Source: an uncultured Pseudomonas sp. (GTDB lineage: Bacteria > Pseudomonadota > Gammaproteobacteria > Pseudomonadales > Pseudomonadaceae). Taken from it: 64,000 nucleotides of DNA. The notes beneath the pieces were generated by a model that saw only the letters and a program-made list of their open reading frames with translations, was not told the DNA's origin and made no database searches. Made by a program: the position numbers and the translations under genes. The stretch lies in contig NZ_CAMPHI010000008.1 in the NCBI RefSeq assembly GCF_946885955.1, positions 62,001-126,000 on the forward strand, read 5' to 3'. Shown here in pieces: positions 33,459-43,290 of the stretch (position 1 is its first letter; each line of letters begins with the position of its first letter).

Positions 33459-34985
33459 TCAGGCCGTGTGCACGGCCTGGGTAGCCTCCGGTGCGGACTC
33501 ATCCAGCTGCAGCAACGCATTGGAGCGCGCCTGTACTTCGCGGTAGCGCTCGGCATCGCTGGCGAGCACCTTGCTCATTGCCGGGAAGATTTCATTGAGT
33601 TTGCCCGCCCACTGCGCGGACTTGGTCTGCTCGGGGAAGCAGCGCTGGATCAGGTCGAGCATGATCGAAACGGTGACCGACGCACCCGGCGAGGCGCCGA
33701 GCAGGGCCGCGATGGAACCATCATGAGCCGCCACCAGTTCGGTGCCGAACTGCAGGATACCGCCATGCTTGGGGTCCTTCTTGATGATCTGTACCCGTTG
33801 CCCGGCCATTTCCAGGCGCCAGTCCTCGGCTTTCGCTTGCGGATAGAAACCACGCAGCGTCTCCAGGCGCTTCTCCTCGGACTGCAGCACTTCCTTGATC
33901 AGGTAGCGGGTCAGGTCGAAGTTGTCGCGTGCCACGGCCAGCATCGGGCCGATATTGCTCGGGCGGACCGACAGCGGCAGATCGAGGAACGAGCCGTGAC
34001 GCAGGAATTTGGTCGAGAAGCCGGCATAAGGGCCGAACAGCAGCGAGGTCTTGCCGTCCACCACGCGGGTGTCCAGGTGTGGCACCGACATCGGCGGCGA
34101 GCCGACCGCGGCCTGGCTGTAGACCTTGGCCTGGTGCTGTTTGACCACTTCGGGGTTGTCGCAGCGTAGCCACTGACCGCTGACCGGGAAGCCGCCGAAG
34201 CCCTTGCCTTCCGGAATGCCGGACAGTTGTAGCAGAGGCAGTGCGCCGCCGCCCGCGCCAAGAAAGACGAATTTGGCCTGGATCTCGCGGTGGCTGCCAT
34301 CCTGCTGATTCTTGATGCTGACGCGCCAGCCTTGGTCGTTGCGTTCAAGCCCGGTGACTTTCTGGCTGCACTTGACGGCGGCATTGGGTTGCTTGCTCAG
34401 GTGGTCGAGCAGGTGCTTGGTCAGGGTGCCGAAGTTGACATCGGTGCCTGCCTCCACGCGGGTCGCGGCGATCGGCTCGTTCGGGTCGCGCCCCGGCAGC
34501 ATCAGCGGCATCCACTTGGCCATGGTGGCCCGGTCTTCGGTGTATTCCATCTCGCTGAAGGCGTGGTGCTGGGTCAGCGCCTTGAAGCGATTCTTCAGAA
34601 ACTCGATGCCTTCCTGGCCACGTACGAAGCTCAGGTGCGGTACCGGGTTGATAAAGCTTTTCGGCGCGCCCAAGGCGCCTTTCTCCACCAGGTAAGCCCA
34701 GAATTGCTTGGACTCTTCGAATTGGGTGTTGATGGTCACGGACTTGCCGATGTCGATCGAGCCATCGGCCGCTTCCGGCGTGTAGTTCAGCTCACACAGG
34801 CCAGCATGACCGGTACCAGCGTTATTCCATGGGTTGGAGCTTTCAATAGCCCCCGAAGCCATGAGTTCGACGACTTCCAGCTTGATGCCAGGGTCGAGTT
34901 CCTTCAGCAGCACGGCCAGGGTCGCGCTCATGATGCCGGCGCCTACCAGCACCGCATCCACTGTTTGGTAATCGTGTTGTGCCAT
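33459..34985 (-). CDS. mqo: malate:quinone oxidoreductase
   Basis: A 508-residue membrane-associated FAD enzyme oxidising malate to oxaloacetate and feeding electrons to quinone. The dinucleotide site is [15 protein letters not shown]; other family stretches are [27 protein letters not shown] and the C-terminal [17 protein letters not shown]. Full length. Monocistronic. Replaces or supplements NAD-malate dehydrogenase, as usual in Pseudomonas. Confidence 0.96.
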   Translation of the reverse strand: MAQHDYQTVDAVLVGAGIMSATLAVLLKELDPGIKLEVVELMASGAIESSNPWNNAGTGHAGLCELNYTPEAADGSIDIGKSVTINTQFEESKQFWAYLVEKGALGAPKSFINPVPHLSFVRGQEGIEFLKNRFKALTQHHAFSEMEYTEDRATMAKWMPLMLPGRDPNEPIAATRVEAGTDVNFGTLTKHLLDHLSKQPNAAVKCSQKVTGLERNDQGWRVSIKNQQDGSHREIQAKFVFLGAGGGALPLLQLSGIPEGKGFGGFPVSGQWLRCDNPEVVKQHQAKVYSQAAVGSPPMSVPHLDTRVVDGKTSLLFGPYAGFSTKFLRHGSFLDLPLSVRPSNIGPMLAVARDNFDLTRYLIKEVLQSEEKRLETLRGFYPQAKAEDWRLEMAGQRVQIIKKDPKHGGILQFGTELVAAHDGSIAALLGASPGASVTVSIMLDLIQRCFPEQTKSAQWAGKLNEIFPAMSKVLASDAERYREVQARSNALLQLDESAPEATQAVHTA

Positions 34986-34999
34986 TTCTACTTCTCCGA

Positions 35000-35480
35000 A
35001 AATACAGCGCCCAGAGGGCGAAGGCCTAGCATCGACGTGCTCGGGTTAGCGAGTGCCGAGCCATCCCAGATAAGTTGGAGAAGGGGGAATGCCGTTTATA
35101 GCAGCCGCAAGATCGTTCATATTCGCCACACTCTTGTGAAGTTGTTAAACCGTTCTTTTCACGCCCTTTTGGAGCGCGAACCTCAAAAGTTCGTCTGCAC
35201 GGGCCAGCCTCTCGCTCGCGCAATCTCGCCATGCGTGGGCAAGGCGCTTCACAAACCGTTGAGCAACTGGGCGATCGAGGCTGAGCGAAACGAAATCGCT
35301 GGGCGCGGTCCGCTATCCCGTGATCGATTTCAACGCCAAATTGCCAAGCGCGACTATGTTCAACGGCCTGCTAGATTGGGCGAAGGCGGCTAGCCGAAAG
35401 GGGCAGCACGAAGTGGGCGACTCTCTGGGGCGTGGCCGATGGCTAGTGCATCAGCAAGACGGCGGGGCCCGATCAGGAGG
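35000..35480. other. long intergenic region upstream of mqo
   Basis: About 480 bp with no gene I can support; short frames here have no ribosome sites or family features. It must hold the mqo promoter. The stretch 35347-35365 (gttcaacggcctgctag) resembles the end of the 15860-15994 repeat element (ttcaacggcccgctag), suggesting a decayed copy. Confidence 0.45.
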
Positions 35481-35483
35481 CGT

Positions 35484-35510
35484 CCTTATAATCGGGGCGT
35501 GATTATAAGG
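35484..35510. promoter_or_regulatory. perfect AT-rich inverted repeat, possible operator
   Basis: ccttataatc and gattataagg form a perfect 10-bp inverted repeat with a 7-nt GC-rich spacer (ggggcgt). The symmetry suits a dimeric regulator, though as RNA it could also form a hairpin. It sits just beyond the 3' end of the small gene at 35561-35794. Confidence 0.4.
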
Positions 35511-35560
35511 CGAAAGCAAAAAAATAGATCGTCTGCTATGAATTTTCTTGTTTCCACCGG

Positions 35561-35794
35561 TCAGGCGGATAGGGCCTTGCCCAGACGCGATGCTGCGTTG
35601 CGGGTCGAGATGCGCGCGCTACCGGGAAGCGGTTTATGCAGCCAGGCGAGACATTCCCGATCGACCTCGACCCAGCCCGCGCCTAGTGGCGCCTGGGCTG
35701 ACTGGCGGAAGGCCCGGCATACACCGGCTTGGTCGAGTAGGGCGTAAATGCGCATGGGTGGACGGGGCGCGAGCAGCGAAGCGAGCGAGAACAT
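35561..35794 (-). CDS. small conserved-looking hypothetical protein
   Basis: A 77-residue protein with a compact, non-repetitive composition (MRIYALLDQAGVCRAFRQS, GWVEVDRECLAWLHKPLP). A good AGGAG ribosome site is 9 nt upstream of the ATG at 35794; an internal Met at residue 14 begins the better-structured part. No signal peptide or membrane helix. No known domain recognised. Confidence 0.6.
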   Translation of the reverse strand: MFSLASLLAPRPPMRIYALLDQAGVCRAFRQSAQAPLGAGWVEVDRECLAWLHKPLPGSARISTRNAASRLGKALSA

Positions 35795-35918
35795 GGCATG
35801 GGGCTCCTGTCGAGTGACGACTAAAGTCTTATGCCACTTGGGTGTGACAGAGCCATTACAGGAACCCGCGTCAGTGGCCGTCTGTCTTAATCACGGCGCT
35901 GTTAGCGTATCGACGCGC

Positions 35919-35927
35919 TGGTATACT
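35919..35927 (+). promoter_or_regulatory. extended -10 promoter of the yajG-like gene
   Basis: TGGTATACT gives an extended -10 (TGn plus TATACT), 30 bp before the lipoprotein start. No good -35 is present, as expected for extended -10 promoters. Confidence 0.4.
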
Positions 35928-35956
35928 GCCGGCCACTTTGCGTCCCACCTGGAGAG

Positions 35957-36547
35957 ATGAGCATGCTGCATCGTCTGTTATTTGGCTTGGTTACCGCTGT
36001 CAGCCTGACTCTGGTCGGCTGCGCCCACAGTCCGCAACAGCTGAGTCCGCAACCGCGGATCAACAGTCCGCTGGTGGCCGTTGGTCAAGGCCAACCCGTG
36101 GTAGTGCGGGTTGTCGACGGTCGGCCGTCGCCGGTACTGGGTACGCGCGGTGGCCTGTATCCGGAAACCAGCGCTATCAGTGTCAATGGCAAGGACATCC
36201 TGCCCAAGCTGCAGGCTCAGGCCGAAGCCGCCGTGCGCCTGCTGGGGTTCACGCCGACGACCAACGCCTATAACGCACCGCAGCTGACCCTGACTCTGGC
36301 CGAACTGAAGTACCAGGCGCCGAAAGACACGCTGTATGTCACCGAGGCCGATATCACCGCGAACTTCCGCCTCGAAGTGCAAAACAGCTCGCGTCGCTAC
36401 AGTGGCCGCTATGGGGCTTCCCTGAACCAGCGTTCGGGTATGGCGCCGAACCAGGAAACCAATACCAAATTGGTGAGCGATGTGATGAGCGATGCCCTGA
36501 CCCGAGCGTTCAAGGATCCGAGCATTGGTCAGATGCTGCTGCAATAA
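35957..36547 (+). CDS. YajG-family lipoprotein
   Basis: A 196-residue lipoprotein: signal peptide with lipobox LTLVGC (Cys near residue 22), then the YajG-type body (VVRVVDGRPSPVLGTRGG, ISVNGKDILPKLQAQAEAAVRLLGFTP, ADITANFRLEVQN). Family members are outer-membrane lipoproteins of unknown role, often near ampG in enterics, which is not the case here. The ATG follows ggagag; a second ATG two codons on is possible. Confidence 0.85.
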   Translation: MSMLHRLLFGLVTAVSLTLVGCAHSPQQLSPQPRINSPLVAVGQGQPVVVRVVDGRPSPVLGTRGGLYPETSAISVNGKDILPKLQAQAEAAVRLLGFTPTTNAYNAPQLTLTLAELKYQAPKDTLYVTEADITANFRLEVQNSSRRYSGRYGASLNQRSGMAPNQETNTKLVSDVMSDALTRAFKDPSIGQMLLQ

Positions 36548-36558
36548 TCGAATCCCAT

Positions 36559-36589
36559 AAAAAAGCCCGGTCTGATACCGGGCTTTTTT
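36559..36589. terminator. bidirectional intrinsic terminator
   Basis: A 13-bp stem (aaaaaagcccggt/accgggctttttt) with 5-nt loop and A6/T6 arms ends both the YajG gene and the convergent 69-residue gene. Confidence 0.9.
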
Positions 36590-36600
36590 ACGGCTGAAAT

Positions 36601-36810
36601 CTACGCCGCTTCGGCGTAGACCTCGAGAATGCGGGTGCCGCTCCGTTGATTCATTTCTGGCAGATCATAGTGTTCGTGACCGCCAAGGGCACAGTAAACG
36701 AGCCAGTGATGGTCTTGAACATTAATCGAAAGCTCATCGATTACAGCGTCCATTTCTTCTTGCTTCACCGCATCGTCGAGTGAGTCGGTGAGGTATTCGA
36801 ATTGCAACAT
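36601..36810 (-). CDS. small acidic hypothetical protein
   Basis: A 69-residue acidic protein (MLQFEYLTDSLDDAVKQEEMDAVIDEL...), with a helix followed by strands rich in aromatic and His residues (DHHWLVYCALGGHEHYD). Ribosome site GGAGGAACG precedes the ATG, and a strong terminator follows the stop, so it is a credible transcript. No family recognised. Confidence 0.65.
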   Translation of the reverse strand: MLQFEYLTDSLDDAVKQEEMDAVIDELSINVQDHHWLVYCALGGHEHYDLPEMNQRSGTRILEVYAEAA

Positions 36811-37067
36811 GGGATCGTTCCTCCGTGGAATTTGTGCTGTTTTGGCAATCTTCGAGACAGGGGTTGCCGTTTCATGCAGGGGTTTGACCAGTCGGTCACG
36901 GTAAGTGTTTTAGATGAATTTCTTATGACAAAGCATTCCGTCGGGAAGGGCGGTCATAACCGGAGACATTCGGTAGACTCCGCGGCCGTATTTGAATGGC
37001 CTGGCTGCTTGCCGGGCGGGCGATTTTCAGGCGCGGCTATGCCGCTGCCATCGAAGCTGAGGTCGGT

Positions 37068-37355
37068 ATGTCGTTGCAGATGCTCTGGTCGCTATTTCGC
37101 GAGCAGCCCGGTCAGGTGGTCAATGGCTTGGCGCTTTTCTTCGCGCTCTCTGGCGCCTGGTTGCTACTGGCCACGCGTCTGCGCGAGCAGCGCGCCGTCG
37201 CCCGTTTGCTGGTCGACAGCGAGGCGGAAGCGGTGCAGGAACCGGCCTGTGTCTTCGACGAGCCGACACTGCGCTTGAACCGTTTCTTCTATCGCTTCGG
37301 TTACGCCAGCCTGGCGCTGGCCTTGGTGGTGTCCTGGCTCAGCACCTGGCTCTAG
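37068..37355 (+). CDS. small two-helix membrane protein
   Basis: A 95-residue protein with two hydrophobic helices (NGLALFFALSGAWLLLATRL and FGYASLALALVVSWLSTWL) separated by an acidic loop. The ATG at 37068 has gaggtc upstream; an in-frame start at 36996 adds an unlikely basic leader. Function unknown. Ends before a hairpin terminator. Confidence 0.65.
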   Translation: MSLQMLWSLFREQPGQVVNGLALFFALSGAWLLLATRLREQRAVARLLVDSEAEAVQEPACVFDEPTLRLNRFFYRFGYASLALALVVSWLSTWL

Positions 37356-37424
37356 CAGATCGCTGACAAGCGCAGGCTTGGCGGGCGCGCCTGGCCCATA
37401 GCGCGCTAGGCTCGCTTGAGGTTA

Positions 37425-37445
37425 GGCCTCTTTCTGCAAGAGGCC
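37425..37445. terminator. hairpin between convergent genes
   Basis: An 8-bp stem (ggcctctt/aagaggcc) with a 5-nt loop between the small membrane protein gene and the convergent acyltransferase gene. Confidence 0.5.
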
Positions 37446-37469
37446 GCTATTCAGGTCCGCAGTCAGCGC

Positions 37470-38636
37470 TTATAGCGCCAGCCCGGCCTTGATCCGATAC
37501 TGATTGCGCACCGGGTTGGCATATTGCAGCACCAGATAGGGCTGTTGCGGTTCCGGGCAGGCATCCAGGCGCTTTTGCCATTCGATCTGCGCGGCCGCCA
37601 GTTCTGCGGCGGGGAACAGTTGCTCCGCGCTGGGAACCTGCAATTGCGGATCGCGTTCCGACCACATGGCATACGCCAGGTAGTGCACCGGAAACAGCCG
37701 ATAGCCGGTGAGAATCTGCTGATCCACCGCCTGCGCCAGTTGCTTGGTGTCGTCCGGCACGTCGCTGACCGGTGCATTGAAATGCACATGCACACGACCT
37801 TTGTAACCGGTGATGCCGCGGGCGATGCTCTGGTCGTCTTCGCCGGGTGCCTTGGTGTAGCCGCCGGTGCTCGCGCGGATATACAGCTCGTGGGCCTTGG
37901 CCAGATCGCAGGGGTCGTATTCGTAGCTGATCGACACCGGGGTCAGTTGTAGCGAGCGGATCACTTCGGCGAAGGGTTCGCCCTTGCGGCTCATATGGAA
38001 CATCTTGAGGATCGCCGAATCGGTACGATCGTCGCCGTCCTTGGCGCGCCCTTCGGCTTGGGCGATCCAGATCGATTCGCCATCAGTGCGGATCGAATGA
38101 TTGATATAGGCCGACAGCAGCTGATACGAGGCCAGCTTCTCGCGCCGGCCGCTGATCGAGCGGTGTACGATGAAACTCTTGTTCAGGCGCATCAGGTCGC
38201 TAACGAACGGCTTTTGCAGCAGATTGTCGCCAATCGCGATGCGCGGTGTGGTCAGGCCCGCGTGGTAAACCGCGTAGTTGACGATGGCCGGATCCATGAC
38301 GATATCGCGGTGGTTGGCGAGGAACAGGTAAGCGCTGCCTGCCTTGAGTTGCTCGATGCCGGAGTAGCTCACGCCATCGGTGGCATGTTCGATCGTGCGG
38401 TCGACATAGCCTTCGATTTTTTCCTGGAGCGCGTTCACCGATGCGATGCCACGGAACTCAAGACGCAGGCGATGAGCTATAAGAGGTTTGAGCAACCAAC
38501 CGAGCGGGCGGGCCAAACGCGGGAAGCGGAAGCGGGTCAGAATCTGGAGAAAGGCCTGGTCGGTCAGTAGGCGTTCCAGAACGGCGGGTACTTCGGCGTC
38601 GGCGTAAGGTCGGATGGCATCGAATTCGCCCATCAT
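37470..38636 (-). CDS. PlsC-like 1-acyl-glycerol-phosphate acyltransferase family protein
   Basis: A 388-residue glycerolipid acyltransferase-like protein. Block I reads LFLANHRDIVMDP, with the His-Asp pair slightly wider than the usual H-x4-D, and later blocks are visible (FIVHRSISGRREK, WIAQAEGRAKDGDD as the EGTR-like block, TPVSISYEYDP). No long membrane helix stands out. The start is either of the tandem ATGs at 38636/38633 behind agagaac. Likely acts on acyl-CoA or acyl-ACP in phospholipid or storage-lipid synthesis; the acceptor is unknown. Confidence 0.82.
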   Translation of the reverse strand: MMGEFDAIRPYADAEVPAVLERLLTDQAFLQILTRFRFPRLARPLGWLLKPLIAHRLRLEFRGIASVNALQEKIEGYVDRTIEHATDGVSYSGIEQLKAGSAYLFLANHRDIVMDPAIVNYAVYHAGLTTPRIAIGDNLLQKPFVSDLMRLNKSFIVHRSISGRREKLASYQLLSAYINHSIRTDGESIWIAQAEGRAKDGDDRTDSAILKMFHMSRKGEPFAEVIRSLQLTPVSISYEYDPCDLAKAHELYIRASTGGYTKAPGEDDQSIARGITGYKGRVHVHFNAPVSDVPDDTKQLAQAVDQQILTGYRLFPVHYLAYAMWSERDPQLQVPSAEQLFPAAELAAAQIEWQKRLDACPEPQQPYLVLQYANPVRNQYRIKAGLAL

Positions 38637-38736
38637 GTTCTCTTGTCGTGGTCGGCTGCGGTTAATAGTGAGTGGCCCCGGTATTTGGGCCTGCAATAGA
38701 CCAGCGATTATACCTGCAAGTCACAAGGAGGCTTCG

Positions 38737-38919
38737 ATGCTGGAACTCCAGAGTTATCACTGTCCCTATTGCGGCGAGCCGGTCGAGGCCCTGTTGGATC
38801 TGTCGGCCGGCGATCAGCACTATATCGAGGACTGCCCGGTATGTTGCCGGCCGATTGTTTTCGAACTGCACACCGATGGTCAGGACTGGACATTGGATAC
38901 CCGGGGGGAGAACGACTGA
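38737..38919 (+). CDS. CPXCG-motif zinc-ribbon protein
   Basis: A 60-residue protein with two Cys pairs (CPYCG at residues 9-13 and CPVCC near 33-37) forming a small zinc ribbon of the CPXCG family. Strong aaggagg ribosome site. Its stop overlaps the next start in TGATG, so the two are translated together. Function unknown; perhaps a nucleic-acid or protein adaptor. Confidence 0.85.
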   Translation: MLELQSYHCPYCGEPVEALLDLSAGDQHYIEDCPVCCRPIVFELHTDGQDWTLDTRGEND

Positions 38920-39179
38920 TGCAGCGCATATACGAACCGCAGGACCTGATGGAGGCCGAGCTGCTGATGAGCATGCTCGCCAGCGAGGGCATCGAAACCC
39001 ACCTGGCCGGTCGCGATCTGATCGGCGCCATTGGCGAGCTTCCGGCATGCGGACTGCTTGGTTTGATGGTGGAAAACCGCCAAGCCGAACGCGCGCAGCA
39101 ATTGATCGCCGCGTACAATGGCGCGCAACCGCTAACCGGCGATGAGCCGGAGAATGAGCAGGGCGTGTTGCTCTGCTAG
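38919..39179 (+). CDS. DUF2007 (putative signal-transducing) protein
   Basis: An 86-residue protein of the DUF2007 family: MQRIYEPQDLMEAELLMSMLASEGIETHLAG, then LGLMVENRQAERAQQLIAAY, a ferredoxin-like fold resembling regulatory domains. Coupled by TGATG to the zinc-ribbon gene. Cytoplasmic. Function unknown. Confidence 0.82.
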   Translation: MQRIYEPQDLMEAELLMSMLASEGIETHLAGRDLIGAIGELPACGLLGLMVENRQAERAQQLIAAYNGAQPLTGDEPENEQGVLLC

Positions 39180-39291
39180 CCTGAAAGGGCCTGGCGCCGG
39201 GCGTCTGCAATCGCCATGGCGATGGCGTTCGATTCGGCTGCATTCTGTTCCTGTCCCAGCTTCCTTGCGCCAGCCGCTATCGAGTTATTTC

Positions 39292-39909
39292 ATGTGTGGA
39301 CGTTTTGCCCTGTTCCGCTGGTCGCCGGCATTTGCCGCGCTGCCCGGGTTTCCCGCTGACCAGCAGCCGCACTGGAATATCGCACCGCATGCGCAGGTTC
39401 TGTTGCTGCGCGCAATCGACGGCGAGCGTCAGCTGGCGAGGGTGCGCTGGGGACTGACTCCGGCCTGGCTGAAGGATCTGTCGAAGACTCCGGCGCAGGC
39501 GCGGGCCGAGACGTTGGCCGAGCAACCGATGTTTCGCGAAGCACTGCATTTACGCCGAGGGTTGCTGCCAGCCAATGGTTTTTACGAATGGCGTGGTGCG
39601 GCGCGCAAGCGCCCCTACTGGCTGACCGGCGAGGGCTCGCCGCTGTATTTCGCAGCGTTGTGGGAGGCCTACCCGGTGGACGGTCATGTCTATTTGAGCG
39701 CGGCGGTGATTACTCGGGCCGCCGCCAACTTGCGCCGCCCACTGATTCTCGATGCGGCGGCTCAGGACGCCTGGTTGGCTGCGGATACGCCGTTGCCGCA
39801 GTTGCAGTCGCTGTTGGCGGGCCCGCAGCCGACATTGCGCGAACGGGTACTGGCCAATCTGGTCAACGACCCCAAACTCGATGGACCCGAGTGCCTGACG
39901 CCGGCGTAA
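39292..39909 (+). CDS. SOS-response-associated peptidase (SRAP/YedK/HMCES) homologue with altered active site
   Basis: A 205-residue SRAP protein. Family members form a covalent bond to abasic DNA through Cys2, which is present (MCGRF). Glu99 (GFYEW) is also kept. The active-site Asn of the NARAET motif is Gln69 here (AQARAET), and the catalytic His normally found in I-H-x-R-M-P is gone, with the region reduced to ANLRRPLIL. Crosslinking may survive through Cys2, but release chemistry may differ. The ATG at 39292 is fixed by Cys2. Confidence 0.85.
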   Translation: MCGRFALFRWSPAFAALPGFPADQQPHWNIAPHAQVLLLRAIDGERQLARVRWGLTPAWLKDLSKTPAQARAETLAEQPMFREALHLRRGLLPANGFYEWRGAARKRPYWLTGEGSPLYFAALWEAYPVDGHVYLSAAVITRAAANLRRPLILDAAAQDAWLAADTPLPQLQSLLAGPQPTLRERVLANLVNDPKLDGPECLTPA

Positions 39910-40033
39910 GCCATAAGACAGGCCATGAGCTTCAAGCCATAAGCTGCAAGTAAGGGCAAAAAGCTCGACCCTGTTCGGACGGGCCGCAGACTGCTTCGCG
40001 TGCAGGGAGCGGCCAACCGCCGAGCTATTGACC

Positions 40034-42184
40034 TCAAACCTTGAACTGATTGATCAGGCGCCGCTGTTGTTCAGCCAGCTGGGTCAGTTCGGCGCTCGCC
40101 TTGCTGGCTTCGTCGGCGCCCCCCGCGACCTCGTTGGCGACCTGGCCGATGCTGGTGACATTGCGGTTGATATCTTCGGCCACTGCGCTCTGTTGCTCGG
40201 CGGCGCTGGCGATTTGCGTGTTCATGTCATTGATCACCGAGACCGCGTTGGTGATCGAGGCCAGGGCCTCGTCGGCCGCGCCCGCCTGCTGCACGCTGAT
40301 TTCGGTTTTGCGCTGGCTGTCCTCCATGACTTTCACCACGTCGCGAGTGCCCTGTTGCAGCTGTTGAATCATGCTTTGGATTTCTTCGGTGGCCTTCTGG
40401 GTTTTCTGTGCCAGGTTGCGCACTTCGTCGGCTACTACGGCAAAACCACGGCCTTGTTCGCCGGCCCGCGCCGCCTCGATGGCCGCATTCAGGGCCAGCA
40501 GGTTGGTCTGTTCGGCGATGCCGCGAATCGCCACCAGAATCGCATTGATGTTCTCGCTGTCCTTGGCCAGGGTTTGCACCACCCCGACGGCGCGGCCTAT
40601 CTCTTCTGCCAGGGCGGCAATCGCGTCGGCGGTGTGCTGCACCGTCTGCTTGCCCAGGTTGGCAGCCTGGTCGGCATGATTGGCCGCCTCTGCGGCATGG
40701 GTGGCGTTGCGTGCGACGTCCTGGGCGGTGACGGTCATCTGGTGCACGGCGGTGGCCACCAGCTCGATCTCCGACAGCTGCTTTTGCACGCCCATGTTGG
40801 TGCGGATAGCGATGTCGGCGGTGTATTCCGAGGAGTCGCTGACCTTTTGTACCGAAGCGACCACCTGGCTGATCATGTTTTGCAATTTACCGAGAAAGCG
40901 GTTGAAGCCCTGGGCCATGGCGCCCAGCTCGTCGTTGCGCTGCACATCGAGGCGACGGGTTAGATCGCCTTCGCCCTGGGCGATGTCCTCGAGCATGGCG
41001 ACCATTTGGCGGAGCGGCCGGGCAATGCCGTAGCCGACGAACCAGACCACCAGCAAGCCAATGGCCGCAATCAGCAGGCCCACCAGTGCCATTCCCAGGG
41101 TGTCGGCATCGCGTTGGGCGGCGAGTTCGCTCTGTAGTGCCTGTAGGTCGGCCATCACGGATTTCAACGGCAGGGTCAACGCCAGCGTCCAGCGCGAATC
41201 GGTGTCGCCGACGGGGAAGTTGAGAAATAACTCTATCCGGCCATTGTCGGCATCGTCCGCGGCCTGCAGGTTGTATTCGATTTTGTTGGCTTCGAGGGTC
41301 TTCAGAGTATTCAGCGCTGCGGTATCGAACAGTTCGCTGGCCTGGCTGCCGAGTTTGTCCGGTGCCTGGGTGGACGCGACCAGGCTGCCGTTGTTGGCGA
41401 TCAGGGCCAGTTCGCCGGCACCCTCATACAGCTCGCGGTCGGCGCTTAGCAGCAGGTCCTGAATGAAGTTGACCGCCAGGTCGGCGCCGGCGATGCCACG
41501 GAATTCACCGTTGACCAGAATGGGCGAAGTGAACGAGGCGAGCATGACCATTTTGCCGCCGACGTCGTAGGGCGCCGGGTCGATCACACAGGGACGCTTG
41601 CGTTCTTTCGGGCACAGGTAGTATTCGCCTTCGCGCACGCCGGTGGGTAGCAGCTTCTCGCTCTCCATGGTGCCTAGCGCGTCGAGCCCCAGGCTGCCGT
41701 CGGGATTGCGGAACCACCAAGTCAGGAAGCGCCCGCTGCCGTCGTAGCCGTTGTCCTTGGGACCGGCGTAGATGTCGTCGTTGGCGTCGAAGGCATTCGG
41801 TTCCCAGCCAATGTAGGTGCCGAGCAGCTTGGGATTCTGTGCCGTGGTTTCACGCAGCAGACTGGACAGCTCTTCGCGGCTGGTGGCAAGCAGCGGCGCA
41901 CCATTGGCGTCCTGCATGCCGAGCAGGGCATTGAGTCGAGCCAGATCGGCGGTGATCTGCAGGGGCAGTTCGAGCTCGCGCTGAATCTTCAGTGTTTGCA
42001 CCTGAACCAGGGCCGCCAGGCGTTGTTCGACGAATCGTTCGAGCAAAGTCTGGGTGCGCTCCTGCACCAGAGCCTGGCTACGGTGGCCGGCGAACAGCGC
42101 GTAGAGCACCAGGGCCGCCACCACCACGAGGATGATCGCGCCGGTGAGGGCAGCAACCGAGGTTTGCACGGACTTGAACTTCAT
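40034..42184 (-). CDS. methyl-accepting chemotaxis protein, dCache type
   Basis: A 716-residue chemoreceptor: TM1 at residues 11-31, a periplasmic double-Cache ligand domain to about 355 ([50 protein letters not shown]), TM2 at about 365-387, HAMP, and a signalling domain with the hairpin tip [32 protein letters not shown]. The ligand class is probably small organic acids, amino acids or purine-like compounds; it cannot be deduced. Monocistronic. Confidence 0.94.
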   Translation of the reverse strand: MKFKSVQTSVAALTGAIILVVVAALVLYALFAGHRSQALVQERTQTLLERFVEQRLAALVQVQTLKIQRELELPLQITADLARLNALLGMQDANGAPLLATSREELSSLLRETTAQNPKLLGTYIGWEPNAFDANDDIYAGPKDNGYDGSGRFLTWWFRNPDGSLGLDALGTMESEKLLPTGVREGEYYLCPKERKRPCVIDPAPYDVGGKMVMLASFTSPILVNGEFRGIAGADLAVNFIQDLLLSADRELYEGAGELALIANNGSLVASTQAPDKLGSQASELFDTAALNTLKTLEANKIEYNLQAADDADNGRIELFLNFPVGDTDSRWTLALTLPLKSVMADLQALQSELAAQRDADTLGMALVGLLIAAIGLLVVWFVGYGIARPLRQMVAMLEDIAQGEGDLTRRLDVQRNDELGAMAQGFNRFLGKLQNMISQVVASVQKVSDSSEYTADIAIRTNMGVQKQLSEIELVATAVHQMTVTAQDVARNATHAAEAANHADQAANLGKQTVQHTADAIAALAEEIGRAVGVVQTLAKDSENINAILVAIRGIAEQTNLLALNAAIEAARAGEQGRGFAVVADEVRNLAQKTQKATEEIQSMIQQLQQGTRDVVKVMEDSQRKTEISVQQAGAADEALASITNAVSVINDMNTQIASAAEQQSAVAEDINRNVTSIGQVANEVAGGADEASKASAELTQLAEQQRRLINQFKV

Positions 42185-42409
42185 GGGAACTCCGCAGCGC
42201 GGTTAATGCCTATCCAAGGCTATCGGAGGCAGTTATCGAATCCTTAATGCCCTAATGGATGAAAGTTCGCTGTTGCCGATATTGCAAGTCGAACGGGTGT
42301 CCCTGGCAGCGTGGTGCGCTGAGTGGCACCCGCTGCTGCGGTTGCGGTCGCGTAGGTTGTTTCCCGGTGGGCTGCTAGCATAGCGTGCTCACTAATATGG
42401 AGGATCAGC

Positions 42410-43231
42410 ATGAATCGGTTGTTGTCTGTATCCGCTCTGGTCGCGGCAGTGCTGTTGGCGGGATGCCAGGCCGTCAATACCACCAGTGGTGGTGCGGTGG
42501 GGGTCGACCGCAAACAGTATATGTTCAGCGCCTTGTCGACCCAGGAAGTCAATCAGATGTATGCGCAGTCCTACCGGCAAACGTTGGGGGAAGCTTCGAG
42601 CAAGGGGGTGCTGGACAAGAGCAGCGCCAATGCCAAGCGCCTGCGGGTCATCGCCAGCCGCTTGATCGAGCAGGCTCCGCTGTTCCGTGCAGATGCGGCG
42701 CAGTGGCAATGGGAGGTCAATCTGATCAAGAGTCCGGAGCTGAACGCGAATTGCGGCCCTGGCGGCAAGATCATTTTCTACAGCGGCATCATCGAAAAGT
42801 TGAAGCTCAGCGACGACGAGATTGCCGCAGTGATGGGCCACGAAATCGCCCATGCCCTGCGCGAACACAGCCGTGAAGCCATGTCGCGGGCCTATGGCGT
42901 GGAATTGGCCAAGCAGGGCGCCGGCGCGCTGCTGGGCTTGGGCGAAGGCTCCATGGCCATGGCCGATACGGTGGTGCAGTACAGCCTGACCTTGCCCAAC
43001 AGTCGCGGCAACGAGAACGAGGCGGACCTGCTGGGGCTGGAGTTGGCCGCGCGCGCGGGTTACGACCCGAATGCCGCCGTCAGCCTGTGGAGGAAGATGG
43101 CCGCCGCCAGCGAGGGCGCGCCACCCGAATTCATGAGCACCCACCCGTCGTCCAGCTCGCGGATCGCGGCGTTGCAGGCGGCAATCCCGAAAGTCATGCC
43201 GCTGTATCGGCAGGCCAAGAGCGGCAGCTGA
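42410..43231 (+). CDS. M48-family metallopeptidase lipoprotein
   Basis: A 273-residue lipoprotein peptidase: lipobox VLLAGC (Cys near 19), zinc motif GHEIAHALREHS (HExxH), and the third ligand region NENEADLLGLELAARAGYDP. Similar to LoiP/YcaL/BepA-type proteases that check outer-membrane protein assembly. Gln after the lipid Cys predicts outer-membrane anchoring. Ribosome site ggagg. Monocistronic. Confidence 0.92.
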   Translation: MNRLLSVSALVAAVLLAGCQAVNTTSGGAVGVDRKQYMFSALSTQEVNQMYAQSYRQTLGEASSKGVLDKSSANAKRLRVIASRLIEQAPLFRADAAQWQWEVNLIKSPELNANCGPGGKIIFYSGIIEKLKLSDDEIAAVMGHEIAHALREHSREAMSRAYGVELAKQGAGALLGLGEGSMAMADTVVQYSLTLPNSRGNENEADLLGLELAARAGYDPNAAVSLWRKMAAASEGAPPEFMSTHPSSSSRIAALQAAIPKVMPLYRQAKSGS

Positions 43232-43247
43232 CAGCCGGCCGTACGTA

Positions 43248-43280
43248 CCTGGATATTGCGCCACGCGCGCCGTATCCAGG
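43248..43280. terminator. hairpin between convergent genes
   Basis: An 8-bp outer stem (cctggata/tatccagg) enclosing a GC-rich loop with further gcgc pairing, after the peptidase gene and before the convergent SnoaL gene. Confidence 0.45.
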
Positions 43281-43290
43281 GTGGGGGAGA

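Noticed and set aside
35026..35232. Short minus-strand frame upstream of mqo
   Set aside because: Arg/Cys-rich, no ribosome site; more likely promoter DNA.
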